DNA from: Heterostelium album PN500
Taxonomy: Eukaryota > Evosea > Eumycetozoa > Acytosteliales > Acytosteliaceae
Length of the DNA: 64,000 nt
Assembly: GCF_000004825.1 (NCBI RefSeq)
Contig: NW_008805089.1
Location: forward strand, 496,001 to 560,000
Direction: 5' to 3'
Shown: positions 48,924 to 59,402 of the stretch, piece by piece
How positions within the stretch are numbered: the stretch's first letter is position 1
How the letters are laid out: the number at the start of each line of letters is the position of its first letter
The notes under the pieces: model-generated
Database searches by the model: none
Told to the model about the DNA's origin: nothing
Seen by the model: only the letters and a program-made list of their open reading frames with translations
Made by a program: the position numbers and the translations under genes

Positions 48924-50015
48924 ATGAGAATGATACCAAGAGAACACATACAAGAAGACTCAAAAAGACATCAGCAACAACAGTTTGAAGCATACCAAGA
49001 AGAATTCCCATCTCTAGAGGAAAGCTCACAGAGAAATTCAAAATCAAAAATGAAAAAAAGTGGTTCCACCAACAGTTTAAATGGTTCCACCTCACCAAAT
49101 CAAAGTAACAACAACAACAATAACAACAACAACAATAATAACAATTATAATAATAGTAGTAATATAAGCAAAATATCAAGTTATATTGATATTTCAGATG
49201 ATAATACGGATAGTTGGAGAAAGAGAGATCTACTGTATTATTGTTTTATTCAACGTCACCACGAAGTCCACCATATCGCCGAGTTTGTCGAGCAGATTGC
49301 CACCGTTTACAAAGTACCTTTGAACCACCTACTCGATCTCGGCTGTGGAATCGGTCGTATGTTCTCAGAGTGGGAAGCCTCCAAGTGGAACTATATCGAC
49401 GCCTTCGAGCCAGACAAAGACTACTACTCGTTCTCTCTGGAGCACGCCAGTCACACTTGCGACAAAGTCTCGGTCTATCACGGTGGATTCCTCGACTTGA
49501 ACGTGTTGAATAAATACAACATGGTGGCGTGTGTTCACGGACCATTCCAATATCTCACCAAGCTGGAAGACCGTCTCGTTGCCCTCAGAAACATCTACCA
49601 GTCACTGGCGCCAGGCGGTGTCGTCATGTTGGACGTCTCCAACTTTTTGAGTGGTCTCACTCATTTCCGTTCGCATTGCGAACAAAAGATGCTGGTGAAC
49701 GGTGTACCGGTAAAGCGTATCTCAAACTCCCAGGTTGACCTACACAATGCCATCTGGAGTCACGAAGACATCTTTTTCTCGGTGGACGGTGGTGAGAGTG
49801 ATGATCTTGGCAATGGATATGGCGATGGCAGCTATGTCGTTGAGACACATCGGTTCTCCATCTTTACATTGTCGGAACTCCAACTGCTACTTCTCTCCTC
49901 TGGTTTCATCAATATCCACTCGGCATCCAAGTACTGTATACAATCACTGCGCAATAATAGTGGTTCAAATGATGGTCCAAGAATTATAGTCACCGGACAA
50001 AAGCCAAGACAATAA
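48924..50015 (+). CDS. Class I SAM-dependent methyltransferase
   Basis: Single exon of 363 aa. The leader (residues 1-95) is polar, with Gln and a long Asn run; EAYQEEFPSLEES may be a short interaction motif. The methyltransferase fold starts near DLLYYCFIQRHHEVHHI. Motif I is LLDLGCGIGRM (about residues 135-145), motif II acidic residue in DAFEPDKDYYSF, motif III-like FLDLN, motif IV region NMVACVHGPFQYLT, and SLAPGGVVMLDVSNF is the strand after motif IV. C-terminal LSELQLLLLSSGFINIHSAS is the usual motif-VI region (L...GF). The closest general type is Methyltransf_11/25; the substrate is unknown. A different-frame ATG at 48905 opens a 27-codon frame that overlaps this start. Confidence 0.85.
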   Translation: MRMIPREHIQEDSKRHQQQQFEAYQEEFPSLEESSQRNSKSKMKKSGSTNSLNGSTSPNQSNNNNNNNNNNNNNYNNSSNISKISSYIDISDDNTDSWRKRDLLYYCFIQRHHEVHHIAEFVEQIATVYKVPLNHLLDLGCGIGRMFSEWEASKWNYIDAFEPDKDYYSFSLEHASHTCDKVSVYHGGFLDLNVLNKYNMVACVHGPFQYLTKLEDRLVALRNIYQSLAPGGVVMLDVSNFLSGLTHFRSHCEQKMLVNGVPVKRISNSQVDLHNAIWSHEDIFFSVDGGESDDLGNGYGDGSYVVETHRFSIFTLSELQLLLLSSGFINIHSASKYCIQSLRNNSGSNDGPRIIVTGQKPRQ

Positions 50016-53000
50016 GAGTCGAGTATATCGTCTCTCCATTCTCTCTCACTTTTTTTTTTTCAACTTACCAACCAATCTTATATTTTACTACACAAAAACA
50101 AAACCTTTTTTTCCATGTTGTTATGTTGTTATTCATATTTTCCCCCTTATTCGTTTGTTTGTTTAATTACAAAGATCAAACATACCCTCTCCTTTTTCCA
50201 AAGAAACTAGTTTTAAATAATAATTATAATAAGAATTCTTTATGTATTTTTAAAATAAATAAAATAAAATAAACAAAAAAAAATAGTTGTCCATCAATTT
50301 TGGAAACTAACAAAAAAAGTAACAAACAAATAATAATAGCCCATTTCTGATATTTATTATTATAATAATCAAAATCAAAAATAACATCGTTGAAATTTGC
50401 AAAGAGACTCCCTGGAACCACACATCTGATCAGTTTCGGGGTTTTTCCATTCAAAGATTTATTTTTTTTTTGTTGTTTTTTGATATCAAAATTTGACTCA
50501 CACAAAAGTTTCCTGACACAGCACCCCAACAAACAAAAAAGGTGCTGTGTCTCATTTAAAATGAGATAATTTGCTGTTACTATTATCTATGAGGTGGTTG
50601 CTGTTTGTGTAACGGATCATCATTCAACTTGGTGAAACTCTCATTAAACACCAAAAAAGAAAATAAAACACAATGAAATAAAATCATTCAGAAATTAAAA
50701 AGTTAATTTTAAAATGACTCGTCTAATTATAAGCAATGATTGATATTTGATTATTTATTTATCTTATATAATAAACATTGTTTAAAACAAACAATTTAAA
50801 TTTAAATTAATCAATCAATTATTAGTATAGAAGAAATAGAATAATACAGTATAGCAATAGTAAATAATAGTAAAGAATAATTAAACTATTAATAAATATT
50901 TTTAAAAATAAATAAGATAAACGAATAAAAATTAAAAAACAAAAAAAACCCAAAAAAAGTAAATAATTGATGATCATTTTGTTTGTTCAAATTGAAGATA
51001 TATTTAAAAAAGAAATTTCACCAAAAACAATAACAATAATACTGAATCAAATTCAATAATAATCATAATAATAATTATAACTATTGTAATGTCATCTATT
51101 AATTCATTAAATAAATCAAATAACAATAAGATGCTTTCTACAAAATAGATACTTAATCATATGATTCTTAAAATAATGATAGTAAATTAAATTAGTACAT
51201 TTGCAATTATATTCTTTAAAACACCAAGAAAATCAAACATCTTTTCCCCAAAGGATTTATATAATTTATTTTATTTAAAGGCTATTAATAGATATAATTA
51301 CTATATAAATTCAATCAATAAAATAAATGATTCTACGGTGATGTAACACACTAATTCTTTTTTATATATCTAAAATTTTTTGATTGACATGTGTGTGTTT
51401 AATTTATTCGTTTTATTTTTGTTTTTTTTTTGTTTTTATTATATAATATAATACAAGAGTGTGTTTAATTATTTTTCGCATTGTTATTATCAAATTGAAT
51501 GGGTTTGGTAAAAGTTTTACCACTTCCTATTCCACTTCCACTTATTCTCCAAAACAAACACATTAATATCTCCATGGAAGTAGCTCCGCCCCTTTATCCA
51601 ATCACTTTTCTACCATTGAATTGAACAACAGAAGAATGTGTTATTTTAGTTAAAAATGCCACAACCCCAACATTTACAATTACACTCTGAATACCACAAC
51701 ACTACCACCACCTATTATTGATTTAAATAGTCATAATAGTAAATAATATAGTAATAATAGAATATGTGAATGAGAACTACATTAGAATAGAATAGCAATA
51801 ACATCATCAATAACAACATCATCGTCAATCAATCAATCAATAAACCCAACCATACATAAATCAATCAAATAAACTTCATTATAGTATAGCATATAACAAA
51901 TTAATATTTGTTTAATTAAAATGTGGGAAAAGAAAGTGGTAGTGCTGATTTGGGTAATTATTAAATGTGTTTTAATATTTTAATTTATTATACAACATCT
52001 ATCATCTTCTTCTTCTTTAATTCATCAATCAAATTCCATTCTCTTGATCAGCTTTACAACTTTATTTGATATAGGAATGTAGGCAGAGTGAGAAACAAAT
52101 TGGAAATAACAATTAATAATAGTAGTAGTATTAGTCAAAATCAAACATATAATTATTTTAACAAAAAAATATAAAGAAAAAAAAAAAAAAAAAAAGTATA
52201 GATTGTAAAGACAGAATTAACATCAATAATTAATAATTTACAACAACAACAAAACAACAAAACACAATATTAATAATAATGTATGCAATTTATAATTATG
52301 TATTATTTTTTATTTGTTATATATGAAGATGTTTGTTAGATCAAGATTCGATATGGAGGTGAATGTAATAGTGGTGTGTTTGTTAGTGTTAAAAACATAT
52401 GTGATTTGTTTTATTTGTTAAATTGTAATAGTATCATTTTTTACCAGAGTGAAAAATAAACACGAGATTTGAAGATGAAATATATGTTGTTGACAGTGTT
52501 CATATTTATAAAATATGGAATGTATTTTCACCAAGAACAACACATGTGGAGAAATAAAATAAGAATGTTGTTGTTGTTGTTGTTGTTGGTGAGTGGTGTG
52601 TTGTTGGCTTGGATTTCCTAAATATATATTAAGTATTGTTTGGATAGTCGATAAAACAATAATAACAACAATAGTTTATTGGTCTGTTGTATTCATTTTT
52701 TTTGTTTCAATTTGCTGCTGAACGATGCGATGCTTCAGATGCAGTTTTGTTTGTGTCCAAAAAATTAAATGGAACCCTATTAATCAAGATCATTAATTTA
52801 TTCATTCCAAGTTCATCAGACAGAATCAAATCAAATCATAAACAAAAAAATAAAATAAATATATTAATAGCCTATTGAATAGTTATATTTTACTCAATAA
52901 TAGTAATCATTATCATTTAGTTTTCCAACCGACACCATCATCAACAACAACAACAACAACAACAGCAATATTTATTTCTACAACAAAAAAGTAAACTATT

Positions 53001-55671
53001 CTAAATATTTTTTGTGATATATCTGTTAGTTCATTTAAATTGCTAAAAATCAAACATAAGATTTCTAATTTTCGATATTTCCAATTTATTACAATATTAG
53101 TAACAACAATAAATTCCGATAAACCATATCAACAACAGAATAAATTTAATTTTATATTAGTATAGTGTTTTGATTATATCAACATAGAATAGGTAGGTAA
53201 ATTCAAATACATCAAATTCATGAAATAATTAAAATTTCACTTTTTATAAATCATAATTTTTCCAAATCTTCACATATTTGTGATAGTCAATCAAACAACA
53301 ACAACTTAATAGTAATTCTCAAAAATATAAATATTCTTAACTCTATTAATATTTTACACAACAGTAGTTTTATATTTCGGTGATTTCAAATATATTTAGT
53401 ATTCATCAGTCAGTCAAAATAATCATTCATAAACATTTATTTTCCTTATTTGATATTTTATTTTAATCGATTGGAGTTTTAGTTAGAAGATTAAAGTATC
53501 AAACTAAATAAAAATAATATTCATAAAGTTAGTAAAAAATATTCATCTATCTTTCATAAAATAAAATAATCATCATAGTAACCTCAAATGATTTTCATTC
53601 AAATAATCAATTGTTTCGTCCATTTCACTCCCACCCAATGATTTCATATCTAATAACAAATAGTCTCAGACCATTAGCACCAAATATTTTTCATTTCTGT
53701 TCGGATATCTTCAATCAACAAACAAACAAACACCATTTTCACATTTCAGTCGATTATTTCATTAGAAATAAAAATTGAAAAAGAGCCAAGAAAGAAACTC
53801 TTAAATGATTCAGTAAGGTATTACAGTGTGACTGTGAATCAAAAGTGTTGCAACACAGACAACAAAAAAATGTGAAAACTCAATAACACTTCAACTTTCC
53901 AAAAACAAAAACTCACTCTTTAAAGAATTGTCACTTGTTGTACCTGTTTTTTTTAATATGTCATTGCAATATTAACACACTCTCACAGATATTTAAACTC
54001 TTCTATTTTGTTTTATAAATTATTCGATATGATATTGCACACATTAACATCATCATCAAAACAAAAAACATCAAAGATAATATTAACATAACAACGAGTA
54101 AAACACCAAACACCATCAAACTTATATTTAAAATTCAAAGTTTTAATAATTTTTATAATAATTATTATGTGATGGGTGTGTTGTTTTTATTTTTGATGTG
54201 TTTGTGTGTTTGTGTGATTTTGTTGTTATTTTTTTTATTGATATACTATGCTTTTGTGGACCAAAAAAAGTTGGTTGTAAGATATAGAATGGTTTTGAAA
54301 TGGAAGAGTTTTTTTAAATTTATTAAATATATAATATAATCAATTTAAACACACATAACAACCAACCACTATATATTTAGTTTGTTTTTGATGGTTGGAT
54401 ATTGTTGGTTAGTTTTCAATAACTAAAATATATTCTATTTATTCTGTTGTCAACAAGAATAGAATTGGTAACATCACTTCAAATCTAGATATACAAACTC
54501 CTAATTTATAAAACAATTTTATTTTTTATTAAAATATATTACATTTAATTTATTTTCCTCTACAGAGAGAGAATTATGAATGTAATTAATAAATATTGTG
54601 TAATGTAATGTAATCAATGATGATCCCACTTTTATCTTTATACTGCCTCTCCTCTGTTGTGTTTATTTGTGTGATGTGATGTGATAGTTAGTTGTTATTT
54701 AATTATTAATAATATACTGAATGAACAAATCATCGGTGACAATGCAATATATATTATGCTATTCACTACTTCTTCCAATTTGTTGTTATACACGCCAAGA
54801 GTGAGTGATAGTATTAACTACAGCATCTCTAACATCAATATAGTTATTAACATCAACATCATCAAAGAACAACCAAACCAAACCAAAAAAAAAAACAAAC
54901 AAAACAAAAAAACTAAACAATTTTAAAATTATATGAATATTTTATCAGTAATAATAAAATCAAGAGTATAATCATACATACATAAAATAAAATTGAAAAC
55001 CAAAGATAATAATACCCGCCGTTTCTCAATTTATAATCAAAAAGGTTTTCTGTTTTTGTTTTTTCCATTCATATTATAAAATCTCAATATTTATTCATTC
55101 TTTTTGTTTATTTATTTTATTTATTTTATTTTTATATTATATTTTGTAGTAGTACATATCTATATCATCCATCTACTTATTTTTTTAATTATCTACTTAT
55201 TTATTTATTTTAACACAAACCAAACCAAACACACACAAATATTTTCAATCAATCGATTCCATCAAAATCTCACTAAACTAATCACACAATTAACAAAATT
55301 ATACATTCATCCAATATTTCAGATATACAAAGATAGATTTTCATTTTATTTATTTAAAATAAATCAAAATTTGAGATATTAATTTTTTATCTTCTTATTT
55401 ATATTTATATTTATATTTATTTATTCAAGAATAATAGGTCAATTCACTAAATTTAATTCCCAGTTCAATTCTGGACAAAAAAGTATAATTGCTTTTCAAA
55501 ATCATTAATTTATATGTCAATTATTATTATAATATAACTATATATATATATATTATTTTTAAATATTAATAGATAAAAAATATATTTTATCTTTATTATT
55601 TTTATATATTTAACAAAAAATCAACAACAACAACAATATATAAACAGTAGGTTTGGAAATTAAAGTAATAA
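50016..55671. other. 5.7-kb gene-free stretch upstream of the Ser-rich coiled-coil gene
   Basis: Neither strand shows a convincing gene; the longest frames are Asn/Ile/Lys strings. Contents include A and T homopolymers (about 20 A near 52178), a near-palindrome TGGTAAAAGTTTTACCA (51506-51522), a G/C-rich patch with GCTCCGCCCC and CCAATCA (51581-51605), and TGATTCA/TGAATCA inverted words near 53816-53840. It probably holds the upstream control region of the gene at 55672 and possibly untranslated exons or non-coding RNA (inference). Confidence 0.55.
51506..51605. promoter_or_regulatory. Candidate regulatory patch: near-palindrome, GC box, CCAAT box
   Basis: TGGTAAAAGTTTTACCA (8-bp arms, one-base centre) is followed by CT-rich repeats, then GCTCCGCCCC and TCCAATCAC. 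Such G/C-rich words stand out in a spacer that is otherwise mostly A/T. Role inferred only. Confidence 0.3.
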
Positions 55672-58038
55672 ATGGCTAGTTTTATAAAGAAAATTAAAAA
55701 TGATAAGAAAAATAAAAATCAACAACTAAATATTAATAATAATAATAATAATGTTGTTGGACGAGAAAATAGTTTAAATCCGATGCAAAATGCAAATCAA
55801 TTGTCAGCAAGTCAAACTCTTGTTAGGAAACCAAGTAATACATTATCATCGCCAGTTCAATCATCTTCATCATTTTCATATTCATCATCACCGATTGCCA
55901 ATAGTACAAACCTAAAGAAAAGTCTATCATACTCACCAAATTCAAATCAACCCGACGTTGTTTCACCAAAGAAAAATAAATTAAATAATATTAACAACAA
56001 TAATAATAATAGTAGCAGTAATAATTCTAGTAATAACTGTTATATTCAAAATCATAATAATTTTAGTAATACATCACAAACAACTTCAACCACTACAACC
56101 ACTACAACAACAACCAATACTTTCCAATCCAATAGACAGCTACATAAATCTGCTTATGAATTGGTTTCACCCAGCTCTAGATTACCGTCGTCAGCATCGA
56201 TGTATTTCTCACCGAAACTTCAACCTTCACCACCGGATTCACCACCTCTCTCACCGACATCGTCGTCCGCCACCAACACACCGCCAGTCGCCACACTCTC
56301 CTCCAAGAAAAGTCTGATGTTTTTGGATTTCGGTGGAAGCAGGAAAAAGCAACAGCAGATCGAACAGCAATCACAACAACTCCGCGAAAACGTCGAGGAA
56401 ATGGATAGACTACGTAGCGAAGTGGCATCGTTGAATCAAGCGGCCAACAACTACCTGAAGGATAAATTCAAGAGTGAAGAAGAAATACAGAATCTGCAGA
56501 AAAAGAACAGAGATCTCTCGAAAACCAATGAATATCTACTGAAGCTACTCAGTGAGTATCGCAATGACATCAACAATCTTCGTCACATAATCGAACATCC
56601 AACGGCTGTGCTCAGTGACTCGACCATCTCCATTCCGAGTCCGTCCATTCAAACGCCACCGGCTTCACCCGACGATCATCAACAACCGACATCACTGGCG
56701 CAACAAGCATTGGTCGAAGATGCTATTGCTTCCATCAACGATGCCATGACCTTCATATTCAGCAAACCGCCAACCGCCAACGCTTCTCCCTATCGTCGTT
56801 ATCTTCGTGAAAAGAAAAAAAGTCTAATTTTCGAACAAAAAATATTACAACAACAAAAAGAAGAAAGAGAATCGAAACAACAACAAAAAGAACAACAACC
56901 AGAAATAACAAAAGATCAAGAAGTTCATGAAACAGAAGAAGAAGAAGAAAATGACGATGATAATTTTTGTAATAATTCACTTTTGAATGGATGTGAGACA
57001 TCAAAACAACATTTGATTCCAACACCTCCAATTTGCACCTCTCCAGATGACATCTCGGATACAACCTCCACCACAACATCGACTTCCTCATCACCACTGG
57101 AATCCAGTCCAATTCTCAAACCGAAATCCTGTACATTTTTGCAACACTCTATTTCTCAGCCATCGTCGACCATCACCTCACCCCAAACACTCTCAATTTC
57201 CATCACATCGGTATCGTCGGTTAGCGATGCCAACTCCTCGATCGACATAACACCACCCTCAACCGCATCAAACACCGCCACCGCCAACACACCGACCACC
57301 CAATCGCAACACCACCAACTAGTGCCTCATCCACTAACGATCTCCTCATCGTCACCGGTCTCAACTTCACCGGCTCACTCCTCATCATCGCCAACCACCA
57401 GTGCATCACAAGCACTGAAACGATTCAACGAAGAACGTCCATACTCACCACTCAATCGCACCAAATCACTAATGACAGGAATCAGTTCTTCACAATCTCA
57501 TCATCATCAACAACAACAACAACAGCAACAACAACAATTTTACAACTCAAGAATCCGTTTGAATGATATTACAAATAATCAAATCAACAGTAGTGGAACT
57601 AGTAGCTCGAGTAGCACTTCCTCTTGTTTCAGCGATGCAACCACTGTAAGCAACTTGATAGTTGCAGGTGGTAGCGGATCTAATTCATCGCCTTCTTCAC
57701 CAGCCGAAGGTAGTCCAAGACCCCAACGTCTCAATTCCTCTTGTAAATACAACACACTCAGCAGTAACAAACAGATATTCAACTCCAATAAACCAAGAAT
57801 TCCACTTAGTAGCAGCTGTATCACCAACAACAATAGCAACAGTAGCAAACAGTCCTCTATGGTCTCACCAATACAACCACTTTCAACCTCTGCCAGACCG
57901 GTCTTAAAATCACCTTCGATACCAAGCAGTCCACTGTTTGACTCTGCCAATGGAAGTTGCAACACTCAAAATAACAATAACAACACAATCAAACAACTCA
58001 TCCATTTTTTTGAACCAAAACCATCTTTTAAACTTTAG
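55672..58038 (+). CDS. Large Ser/Pro-rich protein with central coiled coil, unknown function
   Basis: Single exon of 788 aa, starting MASFIKKIKNDKKNKNQQ, a basic N-terminus. Residues about 20-220 are Ser/Asn/Thr rich with many Ser-Pro sites (SYSPNS, SPPDSPPLSPTS). A coiled coil of about 90 residues follows (about 223-310), with heptads in IEQQSQQLRENVEEMDRL, VASLNQAANNYLKDKFKSEE and NLQKKNRDLSKTNEYLLKLL. Then come Gln/Glu-rich (about 380-425), acidic (EEEEENDDDN) and long Ser/Thr/Pro stretches with SPLNRTKSLMTGISSS, typical kinase substrate motifs. There is no enzyme domain, signal peptide or membrane segment. It looks like a phosphoregulated scaffold or cytoskeletal adaptor (inference). No family recognised. 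The preceding 5.7 kb without genes suggests complex control. Confidence 0.8.
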   Translation: MASFIKKIKNDKKNKNQQLNINNNNNNVVGRENSLNPMQNANQLSASQTLVRKPSNTLSSPVQSSSSFSYSSSPIANSTNLKKSLSYSPNSNQPDVVSPKKNKLNNINNNNNNSSSNNSSNNCYIQNHNNFSNTSQTTSTTTTTTTTTNTFQSNRQLHKSAYELVSPSSRLPSSASMYFSPKLQPSPPDSPPLSPTSSSATNTPPVATLSSKKSLMFLDFGGSRKKQQQIEQQSQQLRENVEEMDRLRSEVASLNQAANNYLKDKFKSEEEIQNLQKKNRDLSKTNEYLLKLLSEYRNDINNLRHIIEHPTAVLSDSTISIPSPSIQTPPASPDDHQQPTSLAQQALVEDAIASINDAMTFIFSKPPTANASPYRRYLREKKKSLIFEQKILQQQKEERESKQQQKEQQPEITKDQEVHETEEEEENDDDNFCNNSLLNGCETSKQHLIPTPPICTSPDDISDTTSTTTSTSSSPLESSPILKPKSCTFLQHSISQPSSTITSPQTLSISITSVSSVSDANSSIDITPPSTASNTATANTPTTQSQHHQLVPHPLTISSSSPVSTSPAHSSSSPTTSASQALKRFNEERPYSPLNRTKSLMTGISSSQSHHHQQQQQQQQQQFYNSRIRLNDITNNQINSSGTSSSSSTSSCFSDATTVSNLIVAGGSGSNSSPSSPAEGSPRPQRLNSSCKYNTLSSNKQIFNSNKPRIPLSSSCITNNNSNSSKQSSMVSPIQPLSTSARPVLKSPSIPSSPLFDSANGSCNTQNNNNNTIKQLIHFFEPKPSFKL

Positions 58039-58802
58039 AGAGTGATAATAAAATTAATTAAAAAAAACAAAATAATTAATAATAACAACTTTGAGAGTAT
58101 ACAAAGAAGTTCTCATAAATATTATTACACAAACTTAAACTTTTAATTTTATTTTCTATGATCTTTATTATTTTTATTTTTTTGAATAGTTAAAACTATT
58201 CATCCTCATTATATATATGTATTATAATCACTTTTCTTTTTTTGTAAAATTGAATTAAATCATTTATTTAGGTCTAGAGTTTATCTAATTCCTAAACTTT
58301 TATGTTTTTCGTTAATGTTATTTAAAATAAATTTTTTTGTACAAAAAAATTAAAAAAAATCAAAGAAAAAATATAATTAAATAATAAATAATTTAAGATC
58401 AATAGTCTCGTCTAGAAATTATATCTTTGCTCCATTAAATTAGGTGTTAGTTTAAAAAATAACCAATTCTCTTTAAAAAAATTTTAAATCTACAAAAAAA
58501 TTTAATATTTTTTAAAAAATACAATTTTCCTCTTTTAGTAATAGTTAAATAACATTGTTTTTTCTTTTTTCTTTATTTTTAAGGAGTTCCTCATAATAAA
58601 TATATTAGATTTGGAGTTATTGATTTCTTCTTCAAAACAAAGGACTGTTTTTTGGTTTTTTGCCAAATAAAGTAATTTTAGATTTACAGGTTTTAGGAAA
58701 AATTTTTGACTCGAAACTGAGAAAGTCAAATATTTAAAAGCAATTAAAACACTTTTGAACAAGCAAAGATAAAAAACTACCAAGATAAACAAATACATAA
58801 AA
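58039..58802. other. Spacer
   Basis: 764 bases of A/T-rich sequence between plus-strand genes. It holds the 3' region of the coiled-coil gene and the promoter of the small gene at 58803. Nothing distinct is seen. Confidence 0.5.
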
Positions 58803-59111
58803 ATGGAAGGAAAACACAGTGAAAAGATGCACGAGGATTTCGAGAAAACAAGAGAAGAAGTCCATGAAGGTGCAGATGAATTCGAAGAAGGAATGCATAA
58901 GTTTGGAAGAGAAGTGCACAACGATGCAAGAGAACTGCACAGAGAATCAGATTATATAAATAAAAGAGTAGAAAACTGGGTTGATAATCTAGGTGAAAAG
59001 ATTAAAAGTAAATATTTAATTTAACTAAAAACAACAACAATTTCCAAATATTAACTTTATGAATTATTATTTTTAGGTGCTTTTCACGATTCAGATGATA
59101 CAAACTATTAA
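58803..59111 (+). CDS. Small amphipathic His/Glu-rich helical protein
   Basis: Two exons (58803-59007, 59077-59111) with a 69-base GTAAAT...TTTAG intron in phase 1; 79 aa ending SAFHDSDDTNY. Without splicing the frame would stop at KYLI. The whole body is predicted helix with a repeated His spacing: MHEDFEKTREEVHEG, MHKFGREVHNDARELHRE, then VENWVDNLGEKIKS. The 11-residue-like rhythm of charged and small hydrophobic residues resembles apolipoprotein or LEA-type amphipathic helices. There are no Cys residues, signal peptide or membrane segment. It may bind membranes or protect proteins (inference). The first exon alone is long enough and biased enough to be coding. No family recognised. Confidence 0.7.
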
Positions 59112-59402
59112 ATAATAACATTGTATTCAAAAAAGAATATGTAAATAAATAAACTTGTAAATAAATAGATAAACATCAAGATTTCAAAGAGTGTTTTTTT
59201 TTTTTCAAAGTGGTTCGAAATTGACATGTGACTATTTTTAATCTTTTTCCAAATGCATAAACTTTAAGTCTCCAGAGTATTATTATAAATTAAGTTTTAT
59301 TATTATTTCAATTGGTTTTGTTTTATATATAAAAAATTTTGAAAAGATTTAAATATTGACTGGAACTTTGGGTGTTTTTGATTTCAGAGGTGTTGTTTGT
59401 GT

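Noticed and set aside
54681-55382. Frames rich in Ile, Asn and Lys in the 5.7-kb spacer
   Set aside because: Low-complexity readings of A/T repeats with spacer base composition.
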